DNA of 64,000 nucleotides from Lachnospiraceae bacterium (lineage in GTDB: Bacteria > Bacillota > Clostridia > Lachnospirales > Lachnospiraceae). Each line of letters opens with the position of its first letter. Positions within the stretch are counted from its first letter, which is position 1. Made by a program: the position numbers and the translations under genes. The notes beneath the pieces were generated by a model. The model was not told the origin of the DNA. It saw only the letters and a program-made list of their open reading frames with translations, and did not search any database. Below, piece by piece: positions 52,118 to 61,044 of the stretch. The stretch spans positions 296,526-360,525 of the forward strand of contig JAETOL010000001.1 of assembly GCA_021771755.1 (NCBI GenBank), written 5' to 3'.

Positions 52118-52680
52118 TGTTTTTACAAAACATAATCCTGAAGCTTATCAGCAACGATCCGAACTTAAAAGAAGACGATATTCCGCTTATTTATTATGGA
52201 CTTACCCAAGGTTTCTTTCTCATTTTAAATTTACTTATATCTTTAACAATTGGTATACTATGCGGTGTCTTTCTCCAATGTTTCTGGACGGTTTTTTTAT
52301 TGTTTCCATTAAGAATCTATGCCGGGGGATATCATGCTCAAACTCGAACCTCCTGTTTTTTCATATCAATTTTTATGATATTGATAACATCATTAATTTT
52401 GCGGTATTTTACCATCCCCGGTAATGTTTGCACAGCTTTTTCAGCCATATTAACAGCATTTATATGGAAACAAGCACCTTTAGATACTGAAAACAAAAGA
52501 CTTGACGATGAAGAAAGAAAAAAATATCGAAAAAAAACACATATCATTCTTCTCATCCATGCGTTGCTAATTATCACTTGCATCACATTAAAAAATATAT
52601 CCTTTTTAAATTGTATCTTTTTAGCGCAAGGAATTACAGGAATTTTATTATTTGCATGCAAAATGAAAATGAAGAGGTGA
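52117..52680 (+). CDS. agrB: AgrB-family peptide-processing membrane protease
   Basis: 187 residues with about five membrane segments. The catalytic histidine and cysteine are seven residues apart in GGYHAQTRTSC, exactly as in Staphylococcus AgrB. It would remove the AgrD C-terminal tail and form the thiolactone. The gene starts at the last base of agrD (TAATG), so both are made together. Confidence 0.92.
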   Translation: MFLQNIILKLISNDPNLKEDDIPLIYYGLTQGFFLILNLLISLTIGILCGVFLQCFWTVFLLFPLRIYAGGYHAQTRTSCFFISIFMILITSLILRYFTIPGNVCTAFSAILTAFIWKQAPLDTENKRLDDEERKKYRKKTHIILLIHALLIITCITLKNISFLNCIFLAQGITGILLFACKMKMKR

Positions 52681-52743
52681 TACCAATGTACCTATTTATC
52701 CTTTCAAATTTTCAAAACACCCATTATACTAGGAGGAAATATT

Positions 52744-53172
52744 ATGAAATTAAAAAAGAAAATAGGATTATTCGTCACTGCTGTATCTTTAATATTTACC
52801 AATTGTACAAGTGTATTTGCTGCCAGACCTTCATTTTCATTCAGCCTTTCTGCCTACAGTAGCACCTCAACATGGACAAGCAATGCAGCAGATAATTATA
52901 ATGTCAAAACAATTCCAAATGATGACTGGACATTAATATTAAGAGGCATCTCTTTTTCAGAACCTATTGAAGGTGTTGGAATGGCATATGCATTATTTAC
53001 CAATACGACCCGTAAATCTTCTATTGTTTGGAGAACTTCAAGTGGAACAGGACACTATTCTTGGGATGGAACTGTAGGGTATACATATAATTTAAAAGGC
53101 AGGCTAGATACAGATCAACCAGGGCGTTGTATTTCATCTGGTATTTATAACGCAGATACTATTTATGATTGA
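52744..53172 (+). CDS. Small secreted protein of unknown function
   Basis: 142 residues, with a clear signal peptide (KLKKKIGLFVTAVSLIF, cleavage probably after SVFA). The mature ~116 residues are Ser-, Thr- and aromatic-rich and beta-like (FSFSLSAYSSTSTWTSN, HYSWDGTVGYTYNLKGR). It faintly recalls DUF2712-like or lactococcin-972-like small secreted proteins, but I would not name it. AGGAGGAA precedes the ATG. It is 63 bases downstream of agrB and in line with the exporter genes, so it is a candidate exported or quorum-controlled product. Confidence 0.7.
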   Translation: MKLKKKIGLFVTAVSLIFTNCTSVFAARPSFSFSLSAYSSTSTWTSNAADNYNVKTIPNDDWTLILRGISFSEPIEGVGMAYALFTNTTRKSSIVWRTSSGTGHYSWDGTVGYTYNLKGRLDTDQPGRCISSGIYNADTIYD

Positions 53173-53255
53173 TTTTTATTCAGCAAGCATATTATATACA
53201 TCTGAATAATTTCAATTTCCTTAAAACCAACTCTCAAACAGAAAGTGGTGACGCC

Positions 53256-54179
53256 ATGAAACAGTTTCCTCAATTTCTTACAAAGCCGATACTGTTCTTT
53301 GCTGTCATAGCAACAGTATCCTGCGGTGCATCTATTGCAAACGCCGATTCCAAAGACTATGATCTGCCGGAACATATCACAGAAGTATACAATGGAAAAG
53401 AAGGGGAATTCCGTATTGATGCAGATGTTGAAGTCATTTCCAGCGACGTTTACACGGGAACCGTAATTTTTTCAGATATTTCATTAGAAAAAGGAAAACT
53501 TCTGTATGGCGATATTGAAAAATGGGAAATTACAGATGAAATAAAAGATGCAGAAGCTCTAAAATATGATAATGAAAATATATATCTGTATAAGCTGAAT
53601 GACACACACCAATTTTATTTTGATACACCGAATAATGTCCCTGCAGATTATGATATTGGTATAGCAGCAGCAAATAACTTAGCGACAGAAGCGGTTAATT
53701 TATTAGAACTCAATGCTGAAATACAGGGACCCGTTGCAGAATATGATGATCCCAAAGGTATTTACAGCTATGTGCTGCGAGGAAAAATCCAGGATATACC
53801 TACCGTTTATATGTCAGAAGTCCCATCCATAGGTAGCCTTGAAATCACCGGACAAAACTACAGCTACCTGCAATATGGAAATAATTTACATATTGAAAAT
53901 CAAGAAAAAGCAGAATTACTGGATTTCGAAGAAATTCTCGATAAAGCCCAGCTCTATGCAGAAGCAGGATATATTAAAATACCAGATCATATGTCCATAA
54001 CAAATATTTCTCTGGGTTATTATATCGAATTGACATCGGAACAGCCCCGCTTTTTCCCGGTTTGGAATTTCCAGGTACCCTCTCTTATCGATGGCTCACG
54101 ATTCATGTGGGGACAGAATGCTGATGATCTTTTCTACATAAATGCTGTAACTGGAGTTCTGGTAAAAGTTATTGCATAG
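53256..54179 (+). CDS. Secreted/surface protein with YycI/PepSY-like C-terminus
   Basis: About 307 residues from MKQFPQFLTKPILF, preceded by a weak AAAGTGG. The N-terminal hydrophobic stretch is a signal peptide (cleavage near SIANA) or a lipoprotein signal at VSC. The body has no named domain that I recognise. The end (FPVWNFQVP ... FYINAVTGVLV) resembles the closing strands of YycI/PepSY-type domains. It lies between the small secreted protein and the exporter permeases and may be an accessory, immunity or sensing protein. Confidence 0.65.
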   Translation: MKQFPQFLTKPILFFAVIATVSCGASIANADSKDYDLPEHITEVYNGKEGEFRIDADVEVISSDVYTGTVIFSDISLEKGKLLYGDIEKWEITDEIKDAEALKYDNENIYLYKLNDTHQFYFDTPNNVPADYDIGIAAANNLATEAVNLLELNAEIQGPVAEYDDPKGIYSYVLRGKIQDIPTVYMSEVPSIGSLEITGQNYSYLQYGNNLHIENQEKAELLDFEEILDKAQLYAEAGYIKIPDHMSITNISLGYYIELTSEQPRFFPVWNFQVPSLIDGSRFMWGQNADDLFYINAVTGVLVKVIA

Positions 54180-54189
54180 GAGCAAACTT

Positions 54190-54924
54190 ATGGAAAAAAA
54201 CTGCATTATAAATAAACGGATGCTGCTTTCCGTACTTATTTCAATCGTTATAATGGGACACACCTATATAACCTCCGATATCCATTGGAAAGAATCAGAT
54301 GTACTTCAGCTTCTTACCTTTCCTATGGCAATGTCGATGTTCAATCCTTTTGCAGCGATTTTCCCCGCTTTTCCTCATGCAATGAGCTTTACAGAAGATT
54401 ATAATACTTCTTTCTTTCATTTTGTACTCACCCGCTGTACACGAGGAAAATATATTTTGCGAAAAATATTTAGTGTAGGATTATCAGGGGGATTTATGAT
54501 GTTCCTGTCATATGGATTTATTTTTTTAATTGCTTTTTTAATTGGCGCTCCGACCACAACTGAAAATGTTTCAGAATTTTATCTTAACACCCTATGGTAT
54601 CCTATTGCAGCAATATGGGGAGGAGGACTTGTCCTTCTTTTGAAACTTACTCTTGCTTTTTTATTCGGACTTGTATGGAGTAATATCTGCCTTTTTCTGT
54701 CTGTTTTGTTTTTAAACAGATATGTGGCTTTTATCGGAACCTTTATTATGTATCAATTTTTATGGCAGGCACTGTCCGCCAATATCTGGAATCCCGTATA
54801 TTTACTACGAGGCGATTGGGGATATGCTTCTTATTGGCAGCCAGTTCTGATCCAGACATTTATATTTTCTATAGTATGTGTACTAAACTGGATAGGTTTG
54901 AAAGGAAGGCTGAAAAATGGATAA
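54190..54924 (+). CDS. ABC exporter permease 1
   Basis: About 244 residues from MEKNCIINKRM, with AGGAGC upstream. Six membrane segments are predicted (for example LLSVLISIVIMGHTYI and GLSGGFMMFLSYGFIFLIAF). The lack of enzymatic motifs and the adjoining ATPase indicate a permease subunit. It is 8 bases overlapped by permease 2. Confidence 0.72.
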   Translation: MEKNCIINKRMLLSVLISIVIMGHTYITSDIHWKESDVLQLLTFPMAMSMFNPFAAIFPAFPHAMSFTEDYNTSFFHFVLTRCTRGKYILRKIFSVGLSGGFMMFLSYGFIFLIAFLIGAPTTTENVSEFYLNTLWYPIAAIWGGGLVLLLKLTLAFLFGLVWSNICLFLSVLFLNRYVAFIGTFIMYQFLWQALSANIWNPVYLLRGDWGYASYWQPVLIQTFIFSIVCVLNWIGLKGRLKNG

Positions 54925-55768
54925 GCATAAATTGATATTAATACAATTAAAACTTCAGTCTTCCATTCTTATCCCCCGAATTTGGGCTGGATATATCTAT
55001 GGATTCTGGCTTGGCTTATCTATTTCGATACGTTATTTACAATTTGCTGCAGGAAATACAGTGGGAATTTTCGATTCTTTTCTCCTGCTGTATAATGATA
55101 TATTCCAGGTTACTCTTCTTGTAATTGGATTTTTTATAATAATTGCCGATGCGCCCTTTGTGAATTCTATGACTTATTTTACATTGATAAGAAGCAGCGG
55201 ATTATTCTGGCGGCTATCCATGACATCTTATCTGCTTATACAACTTCTCATATACCAGGCAATTATTATAATGGGCTGCATATTTCCAATTTTTATAAAT
55301 GGAAATTTTACCTCTGGATGGAGTGATACTATGCAAATACTACTTGGCGCAGCACCTCAGATTGCAATGACTGAATACAGTCTGCCTATACCCAATAGTT
55401 GGATTTTAAAATTTTTCAGTGTAAATGAAACTCTTTTTCATAGTTTTTTATTAATATCTCTTTATTGTTCCTTTTTAGGGATCATGATTTTTATAGGCAA
55501 TTTAAACTCCCGATTTCCGATGGGAATGCTCTTTGCGATAGGAATTCATTTTTCAGGCATGCTGCTAATGTCTGATTTTGTTCCCTCATATCATCCTGCT
55601 GTGCTGGCACATGGAATAATGCAATTTCATATTCCGGGAAAAGAAATGTTATCTTTTACAGAAAGCTATTCATTATTTTTATTAAGCAATGCAATTTTGT
55701 TATCCATTCTAACTCAAATCTCAGGTCATATTGATTACAATATAGCAGTGAGTCAAAAAAACTGGTAA
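54917..55768 (+). CDS. ABC exporter permease 2
   Basis: 283 residues, strongly hydrophobic with about six helices, starting MDKHKLILIQLKLQSSILIP. It overlaps permease 1 by 8 bases and precedes the ATPase by 14. The two permeases are different in sequence, so the exporter is probably a heterodimer of membrane subunits, as in several bacteriocin or antimicrobial-peptide immunity pumps. Confidence 0.72.
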   Translation: MDKHKLILIQLKLQSSILIPRIWAGYIYGFWLGLSISIRYLQFAAGNTVGIFDSFLLLYNDIFQVTLLVIGFFIIIADAPFVNSMTYFTLIRSSGLFWRLSMTSYLLIQLLIYQAIIIMGCIFPIFINGNFTSGWSDTMQILLGAAPQIAMTEYSLPIPNSWILKFFSVNETLFHSFLLISLYCSFLGIMIFIGNLNSRFPMGMLFAIGIHFSGMLLMSDFVPSYHPAVLAHGIMQFHIPGKEMLSFTESYSLFLLSNAILLSILTQISGHIDYNIAVSQKNW

Positions 55769-55782
55769 ACAAGGAGATAGCT

Positions 55783-56424
55783 ATGGCAATTATAGAAATT
55801 GATAATATCTCGAAAGAATTTTCTGGCGATATTGTTCTTCACCCTGTTAGTATCTCTTTTGAAAAAGGAAAAATATATGGGATAATCGGGAGAAATGGTT
55901 CTGGAAAGACAGTTTTATTAAAAATAATAAGCGGTTTTCTTAGACCAACCACTGGCACAGTAACTATTAATGGAATATCGCTTGGAAAGAAAAACGAATT
56001 TCCTAAAAACACAGGAATTCTAATTGAGAAACCGGGTTTCCTTCCATACAAAAACGGTTTTCAAAATCTGAAATATTTAAGTCAAATCCAGAAATTAATT
56101 AATGATCAGGAAATTTACAAAGTCTTAGAACAAACAGGTTTAACTTCTGCAGTAAAAAAGCTTGTTGGAAAATACTCTATGGGTATGAAACAGCGTCTGG
56201 GAATCGCACAGGCAATTATGGAAAACCCGGAAATCCTTATTTTGGATGAACCTATGAATGGATTAGATGATCAGGGCGCTTCGCAAATGCGAAAACTTTT
56301 TCTGCAGCTTCGCAATGAAGGAAAAACTATTCTTCTTGCCAGTCATATGCAGGAAGATATTCATGAATTATGTGATAAAGTATATCGTATAGATGCAGGA
56401 ATTATAGAAGAAATAAAAATCTGA
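55783..56424 (+). CDS. ABC transporter ATP-binding protein
   Basis: 213 residues. Walker A is GRNGSGKTVL, the signature YSMGMKQRLGIAQ, and Walker B ILILDEPMNGLDD. It is a short ATPase without the C-terminal extension common in other exporters. AAGGAGAT precedes the ATG. It is the last gene of the agr-linked line of genes and ends at a strong terminator. Confidence 0.92.
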   Translation: MAIIEIDNISKEFSGDIVLHPVSISFEKGKIYGIIGRNGSGKTVLLKIISGFLRPTTGTVTINGISLGKKNEFPKNTGILIEKPGFLPYKNGFQNLKYLSQIQKLINDQEIYKVLEQTGLTSAVKKLVGKYSMGMKQRLGIAQAIMENPEILILDEPMNGLDDQGASQMRKLFLQLRNEGKTILLASHMQEDIHELCDKVYRIDAGIIEEIKI

Positions 56425-56458
56425 TCCCCGAAGCCGACACAGTCGGCCCGGGGATTGT
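56420..56458 (+). terminator. Terminator at the end of the agr-linked genes
   Basis: Nested stems (ATCCCCG with CGGGGAT, inner CCGAC with GTCGG) follow the ATPase stop. The T tract after it is weak (TTGTATAAAT). The GC-rich hairpin stands out in AT-rich surroundings. Confidence 0.6.
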
Positions 56459-56502
56459 ATAAATAATAAAGGGATTTGTTTCAAATGGTTTTTCTATAAA
56501 AC

Positions 56503-57261
56503 TTACTGAAAATCAATGATATCTGCCCAGCGGAGAAGGAATTCCTCTTCTTCCGCCACACCTTTTGTCAGCTGTGCTGCTGCTGCAACAGGAAGCCATT
56601 TCTGTACATACTGTTTTGCAGTATCGCTCTTCCTGCAGAAAAGATTCAGGTACAGATCTGCTGCTTTCTGATCCTTAAGGGCAAACTCAAGATAGGTAAT
56701 GGCAGCATCACCGCTGGCATTTCCCTGGGTTGCATGAGCCCAGTCTACGATCTTCATGGTTCCGTCCTCTGTTACGATCACATTGCTTGGATTAAAATCT
56801 CCGTGACAAAGCTTGGTATGATTTGGCATGGAATCCAGTCTTGTAAGAAGCTCATAGCGGACAGTAGCATCCAGCTTGTCTCTCATACTCTCGATCTTAC
56901 GGGCAAATTTGTCTTTCTGGCGTGTAAGACGGGGAGCTTTTTTCTCATGCATGGAAAGCTGAAGATCCACAAATTTCTCCATGTATTCTTCCAGCTTGTC
57001 CGGATTCTCCTGCATCAGCTGTTCCAGAGTTTTGCCTTCCACATACTCGATCACAACCGCCCATTCTCCATCGATCTGTGTGACCTCGAGCACCTTCGGG
57101 ATGTCCAGCCCGCTTTCCTCTACGCGAGCCTGGCAGAGCGCTTCGTTAAAGACATTTGCCTTTCCGTGCTCTTTGGTAAATACCTTGATGATACGGTCTC
57201 CGTCTTTGTAGACTACCTTGTATGGACGTGTCAAAAATACTTTTTTGTCTTTCAGATTCAT
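56503..57261 (-). CDS. APH/choline-kinase-like phosphotransferase
   Basis: 252 residues of the aminoglycoside phosphotransferase fold. The catalytic loop is LCHGDFNPSNVIV and the metal-binding loop is IVDWAHATQGN. The N-terminal nucleotide part includes DRIIKVF and VIEYVEGKTLEQLM. Such kinases act on small alcohols or amino-sugars; resistance is not implied. It follows adhE by 21 bases on the same strand and could be co-transcribed. Confidence 0.82.
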   Translation of the reverse strand: MNLKDKKVFLTRPYKVVYKDGDRIIKVFTKEHGKANVFNEALCQARVEESGLDIPKVLEVTQIDGEWAVVIEYVEGKTLEQLMQENPDKLEEYMEKFVDLQLSMHEKKAPRLTRQKDKFARKIESMRDKLDATVRYELLTRLDSMPNHTKLCHGDFNPSNVIVTEDGTMKIVDWAHATQGNASGDAAITYLEFALKDQKAADLYLNLFCRKSDTAKQYVQKWLPVAAAAQLTKGVAEEEEFLLRWADIIDFQ

Positions 57262-57282
57262 GGTAAATACCCTCCCTTTTCT

Positions 57283-59901
57283 TTATTTGGACTCTTTTCC
57301 GTAGTAAGCCTTCAGATAGATTTCTTTCAGCTCGGACATCAGCGGATATCTCGGGTTCGCACCTGTACACTGGTCATTAAATGCCTGCTCTGTCATCTCA
57401 TCCAGAGTCTCAAGGAAATACTTCTCATCTACATTATAATCCTTGATCGTAGGTTTGATCTCGATGGTCTTTTTCAGTTCCTCAAGCTTATCAAGAAGCT
57501 TCTCAAATACTTCCTGATCGTCTTTTCCTGTAAGTCCTACGAAGCGTCCGATCTCAGCATAACGTGCCAGTGTATGCGGATACTGGTACTGAGGGAATGT
57601 TCCCATCTTTGTCGGTACCTCAACACTATTATAACGCATCACATCTGTAAGAACCAGCGCGTTTGCAATTCCGTGAGGAATATGATGGAAAGCGCCAAGC
57701 TTGTGAGCAAGGGAGTGGTTTACACCCAGGAACGCATTTGCAAAAGCCATACCTGCCATACAGGAAGCATTTGCCATATGGTCTCTTGCCTCTACATCGT
57801 TTCCGTCTCTGTAGGCTCTCGGCAGGTAATCAAATACCAGCTTGATCGCTTTCAGAGCAAGACTGTCTGTATAATCAGAAGCCATGACAGACACATAAGC
57901 TTCAATAGCATGAGTCATAACGTCAATACCGGAAGCACAGGTCAGTCCCTTTGGTGCGCTCATCATATTGTCTGTATCTACGATCGCCATATTCGGCATA
58001 AGCTCGTAATCTGCCAGAGGCCATTTGATACCGGTATCCTTGTCTGTGATAATGGCAAAAGGTGTTACCTCAGATCCTGTACCGGAGGATGTAGGAATTG
58101 CTACGAAGTATGCTTTTTTACCCATTTTCGGGAAGGTGTAGATTCTCTTTCTGATATCCATGAAATCCATAGACATATCTTCAAAATCTGCATCCGGATT
58201 CTCATAAAGTACCCACATGATCTTTCCGGCATCCATTGCGGAACCGCCGCCAAGAGCAATGATGCAGTCCGGCTCAAAGGCACGCATTGCTGCTGCTCCG
58301 GCTTTTGCAGATGCAAGAGAAGGATCCGGTTCTACATCAGAGAAGCAGGTATGAACGATTCCCATCTGGTCCAGCTTGTCTTCGATTCTCTTTGTGTATC
58401 CGTTTTTATAGAGGAAGGAGTCTGTTACGATAAAGCAGCGTTTCTTGCCCATAACAGTTCCCAGTTCATCAAGTGCAACCGGCATACAGCCTTTTTTGAA
58501 GTAAACCTTTTCCGGTGTTCTCATCCAGAGCATGTTCTCTCTCCTCTCTGCAACAGTCTTAATATTGATCAGGTGCTTCACGCCTACGTTTTCGGAAACA
58601 GAGTTGCCGCCCCAGGAACCGCAGCCCAGTGTAAGAGAAGGAGCAAGCTTAAAGTTGTAAAGATCGCCGATTCCACCCTGAGAGGACGGAGTATTTACAA
58701 GGATACGGCAGGTCTTCATTGCTGCTGCATGTTTTGCCATTTTTTCTTTTTCATTTACATTGATATAAAGAGAAGATGTATGTCCATATCCGCCGTCAGC
58801 TACCAGCTGTTCAGCCTTTGCGATTGCTTCGTCAAAGGTTTTTGCCTTATACATGGCAAGTACCGGAGAAAGCTTCTCATGAGCAAACTCTTCACTGATA
58901 TCTACAGACTCTACTTCACCAATCAGAATCTTTGTCTCTGCCGGAACCTTTACGCCTGCCATTTCTGCTATAGTCGCAGCTTTCTGACCTACGATCTTTG
59001 CATTCAGGGCACCGTTAATAAGAATGGTTTTTCTCACCTTATCGAGCTCATCTTTTTTCAGGAAATAGCAGCCTCTGTAAAGGAACTCGTCTTTCACTGC
59101 CTGATACACACCTTCCAGAACAGTTACAGACTGTTCAGAAGCACAGATCATACCATTATCAAAGGTCTTGGAATGAATGATAGAGTTTACTGCCAGACGT
59201 ACATCTGCTGTATCATCAATGATAACCGGAGTATTTCCTGCACCTACGCCAAGTGCCGGTTTTCCTGAGGAATAAGCTGCTTTTACCATTCCAGGACCGC
59301 CTGTTGCAAGAATGATGTCTGCCTCTTTCATAACCAGATTGGTAAGCTCAAGGCTTGGTACGTCGATCCATCCGATGATTCCTTCCGGTGCTCCCGCTTT
59401 CACAGCCGCTTCCAGGACAATTTTTGCTGCCTCAATAGTGGAAGTCTTTGCACGGGGATGTGGACTGATAATGATCGCATTTCTTGTTTTCAGAGCGATC
59501 AGAGTTTTGAAGATAGCGGTTGAAGTAGGATTGGTAGTCGGAATAACCGCTGCAATCAGTCCAATCGGCTCTGCAATTTTTTTGATTCCATAAACCGGAT
59601 CTTCTTCAATCACTCCACAGGTTTTTGTATCTTTGTATGCATTGTAGATATATTCTGCTGCATAATGGTTTTTGATGACCTTATCTTCTACAATTCCCAT
59701 ACCTGTTTCTGCAACAGCCATTTTTGCAAGGGGAATACGTGCTTTGTCAGCAGCGGTAGCTGCAGCCTTAAAAATCTTGTCTACCTGCTCCTGTGTATAG
59801 GTGGCGAAAAGTTTCTGTGCTTCTTTCATCGCAGCCATCTTTGCTTCCAGTGCTTCTGCAGTGTCGATCACAGCCGGGATGTGGGTTTCTGTCTTTGCCA
59901 T
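57283..59901 (-). CDS. adhE: Bifunctional acetaldehyde-CoA/alcohol dehydrogenase
   Basis: 872 residues, standard for AdhE. The N-terminal aldehyde dehydrogenase domain (1-440) has the catalytic cysteine in DNGMICASEQS. The C-terminal iron alcohol dehydrogenase domain (450-870) has GGGSAMDAGK and the metal histidines in NHSLAHKLGAFHHIPHG. It reduces acetyl-CoA to ethanol, using two NADH, and so disposes of reducing power in fermentation. AAGGAGG precedes the ATG. The promoter overlaps Rex-like sites. A plus-strand 844-codon ORF antisense to it is a shadow. Confidence 0.97.
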   Translation of the reverse strand: MAKTETHIPAVIDTAEALEAKMAAMKEAQKLFATYTQEQVDKIFKAAATAADKARIPLAKMAVAETGMGIVEDKVIKNHYAAEYIYNAYKDTKTCGVIEEDPVYGIKKIAEPIGLIAAVIPTTNPTSTAIFKTLIALKTRNAIIISPHPRAKTSTIEAAKIVLEAAVKAGAPEGIIGWIDVPSLELTNLVMKEADIILATGGPGMVKAAYSSGKPALGVGAGNTPVIIDDTADVRLAVNSIIHSKTFDNGMICASEQSVTVLEGVYQAVKDEFLYRGCYFLKKDELDKVRKTILINGALNAKIVGQKAATIAEMAGVKVPAETKILIGEVESVDISEEFAHEKLSPVLAMYKAKTFDEAIAKAEQLVADGGYGHTSSLYINVNEKEKMAKHAAAMKTCRILVNTPSSQGGIGDLYNFKLAPSLTLGCGSWGGNSVSENVGVKHLINIKTVAERRENMLWMRTPEKVYFKKGCMPVALDELGTVMGKKRCFIVTDSFLYKNGYTKRIEDKLDQMGIVHTCFSDVEPDPSLASAKAGAAAMRAFEPDCIIALGGGSAMDAGKIMWVLYENPDADFEDMSMDFMDIRKRIYTFPKMGKKAYFVAIPTSSGTGSEVTPFAIITDKDTGIKWPLADYELMPNMAIVDTDNMMSAPKGLTCASGIDVMTHAIEAYVSVMASDYTDSLALKAIKLVFDYLPRAYRDGNDVEARDHMANASCMAGMAFANAFLGVNHSLAHKLGAFHHIPHGIANALVLTDVMRYNSVEVPTKMGTFPQYQYPHTLARYAEIGRFVGLTGKDDQEVFEKLLDKLEELKKTIEIKPTIKDYNVDEKYFLETLDEMTEQAFNDQCTGANPRYPLMSELKEIYLKAYYGKESK

Positions 59902-59970
59902 GTGAAATCCTCCTTGTTATCCTTTTATTTTTTATGCTTTTACTTTTGTCTGATAATGTGACAAATAATT

Positions 59971-60044
59971 CTGTTAATCAATTAACGTTAATTATTTGTC
60001 AAACTCGATACTGTTATTATAGGAGCTTGTTAATCATTTGTCAA
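59971..60044 (-). promoter_or_regulatory. adhE promoter with overlapping Rex-like operators
   Basis: On the minus strand a perfect TTGACA (60039-60044) and TATAAT (60016-60021) are 17 bases apart. TTGACAAATGATTAACAA (60027-60044) over the -35 has a perfect right half of the Rex site and five of seven in the left. Two further partial sites lie downstream at 59985-60002 and 59971-59988. Rex control of adhE is established in several Firmicutes. Confidence 0.75.
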
Positions 60045-60258
60045 TCATGGTTTTCCACCAAAAAATTCATTTGTATTTATTATTTTTTATCAGTAATACA
60101 CAAAAAACTTTCCGGAATACTTTTCCTTTTCCCGGCATATCTTAATTGATGTAGTCCCATAACACCGAAAATCCTCATGTATTATCGATGTTTTCCATAA
60201 AATTTAACCCATGATTAACAGCAGCTTTATTTCTATTTATCATAAGGAGCGCAAAATC
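60045..60258. other. Intergenic region between adhE and the (p)ppGpp synthetase gene
   Basis: Beyond the adhE promoter this AT-rich stretch contains no recognisable gene or RNA. The AAGGAG ribosome binding site of the synthetase gene is at its right end. Confidence 0.5.
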
Positions 60259-60954
60259 ATGAACAGTTGCATTGCAATAAAAAACAGCGAGAGACCTGTT
60301 TATACTCAAATTGAAGAAGAAAGACAAAGATTGAAGAAAAAAGAACAATTTAAGCGTCTGCTGAACGGCAGTGAATTTCAAATGAAAGGAAAATGTGCCA
60401 TCAGTCTGATGCAGACAAAGCTTGATATCATAAACACAATACTTACCATGAAATATGGGCGAAATGTAATCCAGACACAAACCGGACGTCTGAAGGAATT
60501 TGACAGCATTTGCAAAAAGATGCAGAAAAAAGGACTGGAACTGAATTTTGATCTTGCGCTGGAGAAAATCAATGATTTAATCGGAGTAAGGGCTGTCTGC
60601 GCTTACATGGATGATATTTATCAGGTAGCGGAGCTTTTAGGCAGACAAAAGGATATCCGTATCCTCAAAACCAAGGATTACATCAGAGAGCCCAAAAAGT
60701 CCGGTTATCAGAGCCTTCATCTGATCCTGGAGGCTGCTATCCCCCAGCAGGATGACGTCCAGTGGTTAAAAATCGAGCTTCAGCTCCGGACTGCGGCTAT
60801 GGATTACTGGGCCAACCTGGATCACCAGCTCCGGTACAAGAGAGGGAAAAAGGATGCCCAGCTAATGGATGAGGAGCTTCAGCAATGTGCCGCCGTGATT
60901 CGTTCACTGGATCAGAAAATGCTGAAGATCCGCAAAAAGATTGATAAAATTTAG
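60259..60954 (+). CDS. Small alarmone synthetase, GTP pyrophosphokinase (RelQ/SAS-like)
   Basis: About 231 residues from MNSCIAIKNSERP, with AAGGAGC upstream; the track start is 16 codons earlier. It holds a RelA/SpoT synthetase domain (LNFDLALEKINDLIGVRAVC, YIREPKKSGYQSLHL, KIELQLRTAAMDYWANLDHQLRY) without hydrolase, TGS or ACT domains. It would make (p)ppGpp from GTP or GDP and ATP in response to expression level rather than ribosomal stalling. Confidence 0.9.
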   Translation: MNSCIAIKNSERPVYTQIEEERQRLKKKEQFKRLLNGSEFQMKGKCAISLMQTKLDIINTILTMKYGRNVIQTQTGRLKEFDSICKKMQKKGLELNFDLALEKINDLIGVRAVCAYMDDIYQVAELLGRQKDIRILKTKDYIREPKKSGYQSLHLILEAAIPQQDDVQWLKIELQLRTAAMDYWANLDHQLRYKRGKKDAQLMDEELQQCAAVIRSLDQKMLKIRKKIDKI

Positions 60955-60970
60955 ACAAAAAATAACACAA

Positions 60971-61013
60971 AAACGGATCAACTCCCCGTATCTTTAGGGG
61001 AATTGATCCGCTC
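60971..61013 (-). terminator. Terminator after the aminotransferase gene
   Basis: CGGATCAATTCCCC and GGGGAGTTGATCCG pair with one mismatch around a 10-base loop and are followed on the minus strand by TTTTTG. It also lies after the convergent synthetase gene. Confidence 0.85.
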
Positions 61014-61044
61014 TATACACCCTCCATGTCAGGATGATGCTTTT

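Noticed and set aside
56734-59268. 844-codon plus-strand ORF opposite adhE
   Set aside because: It is antisense to AdhE and the phosphotransferase, rich in Cys, His and Ser as expected for a shadow frame, and shows no domain or ribosome binding site.
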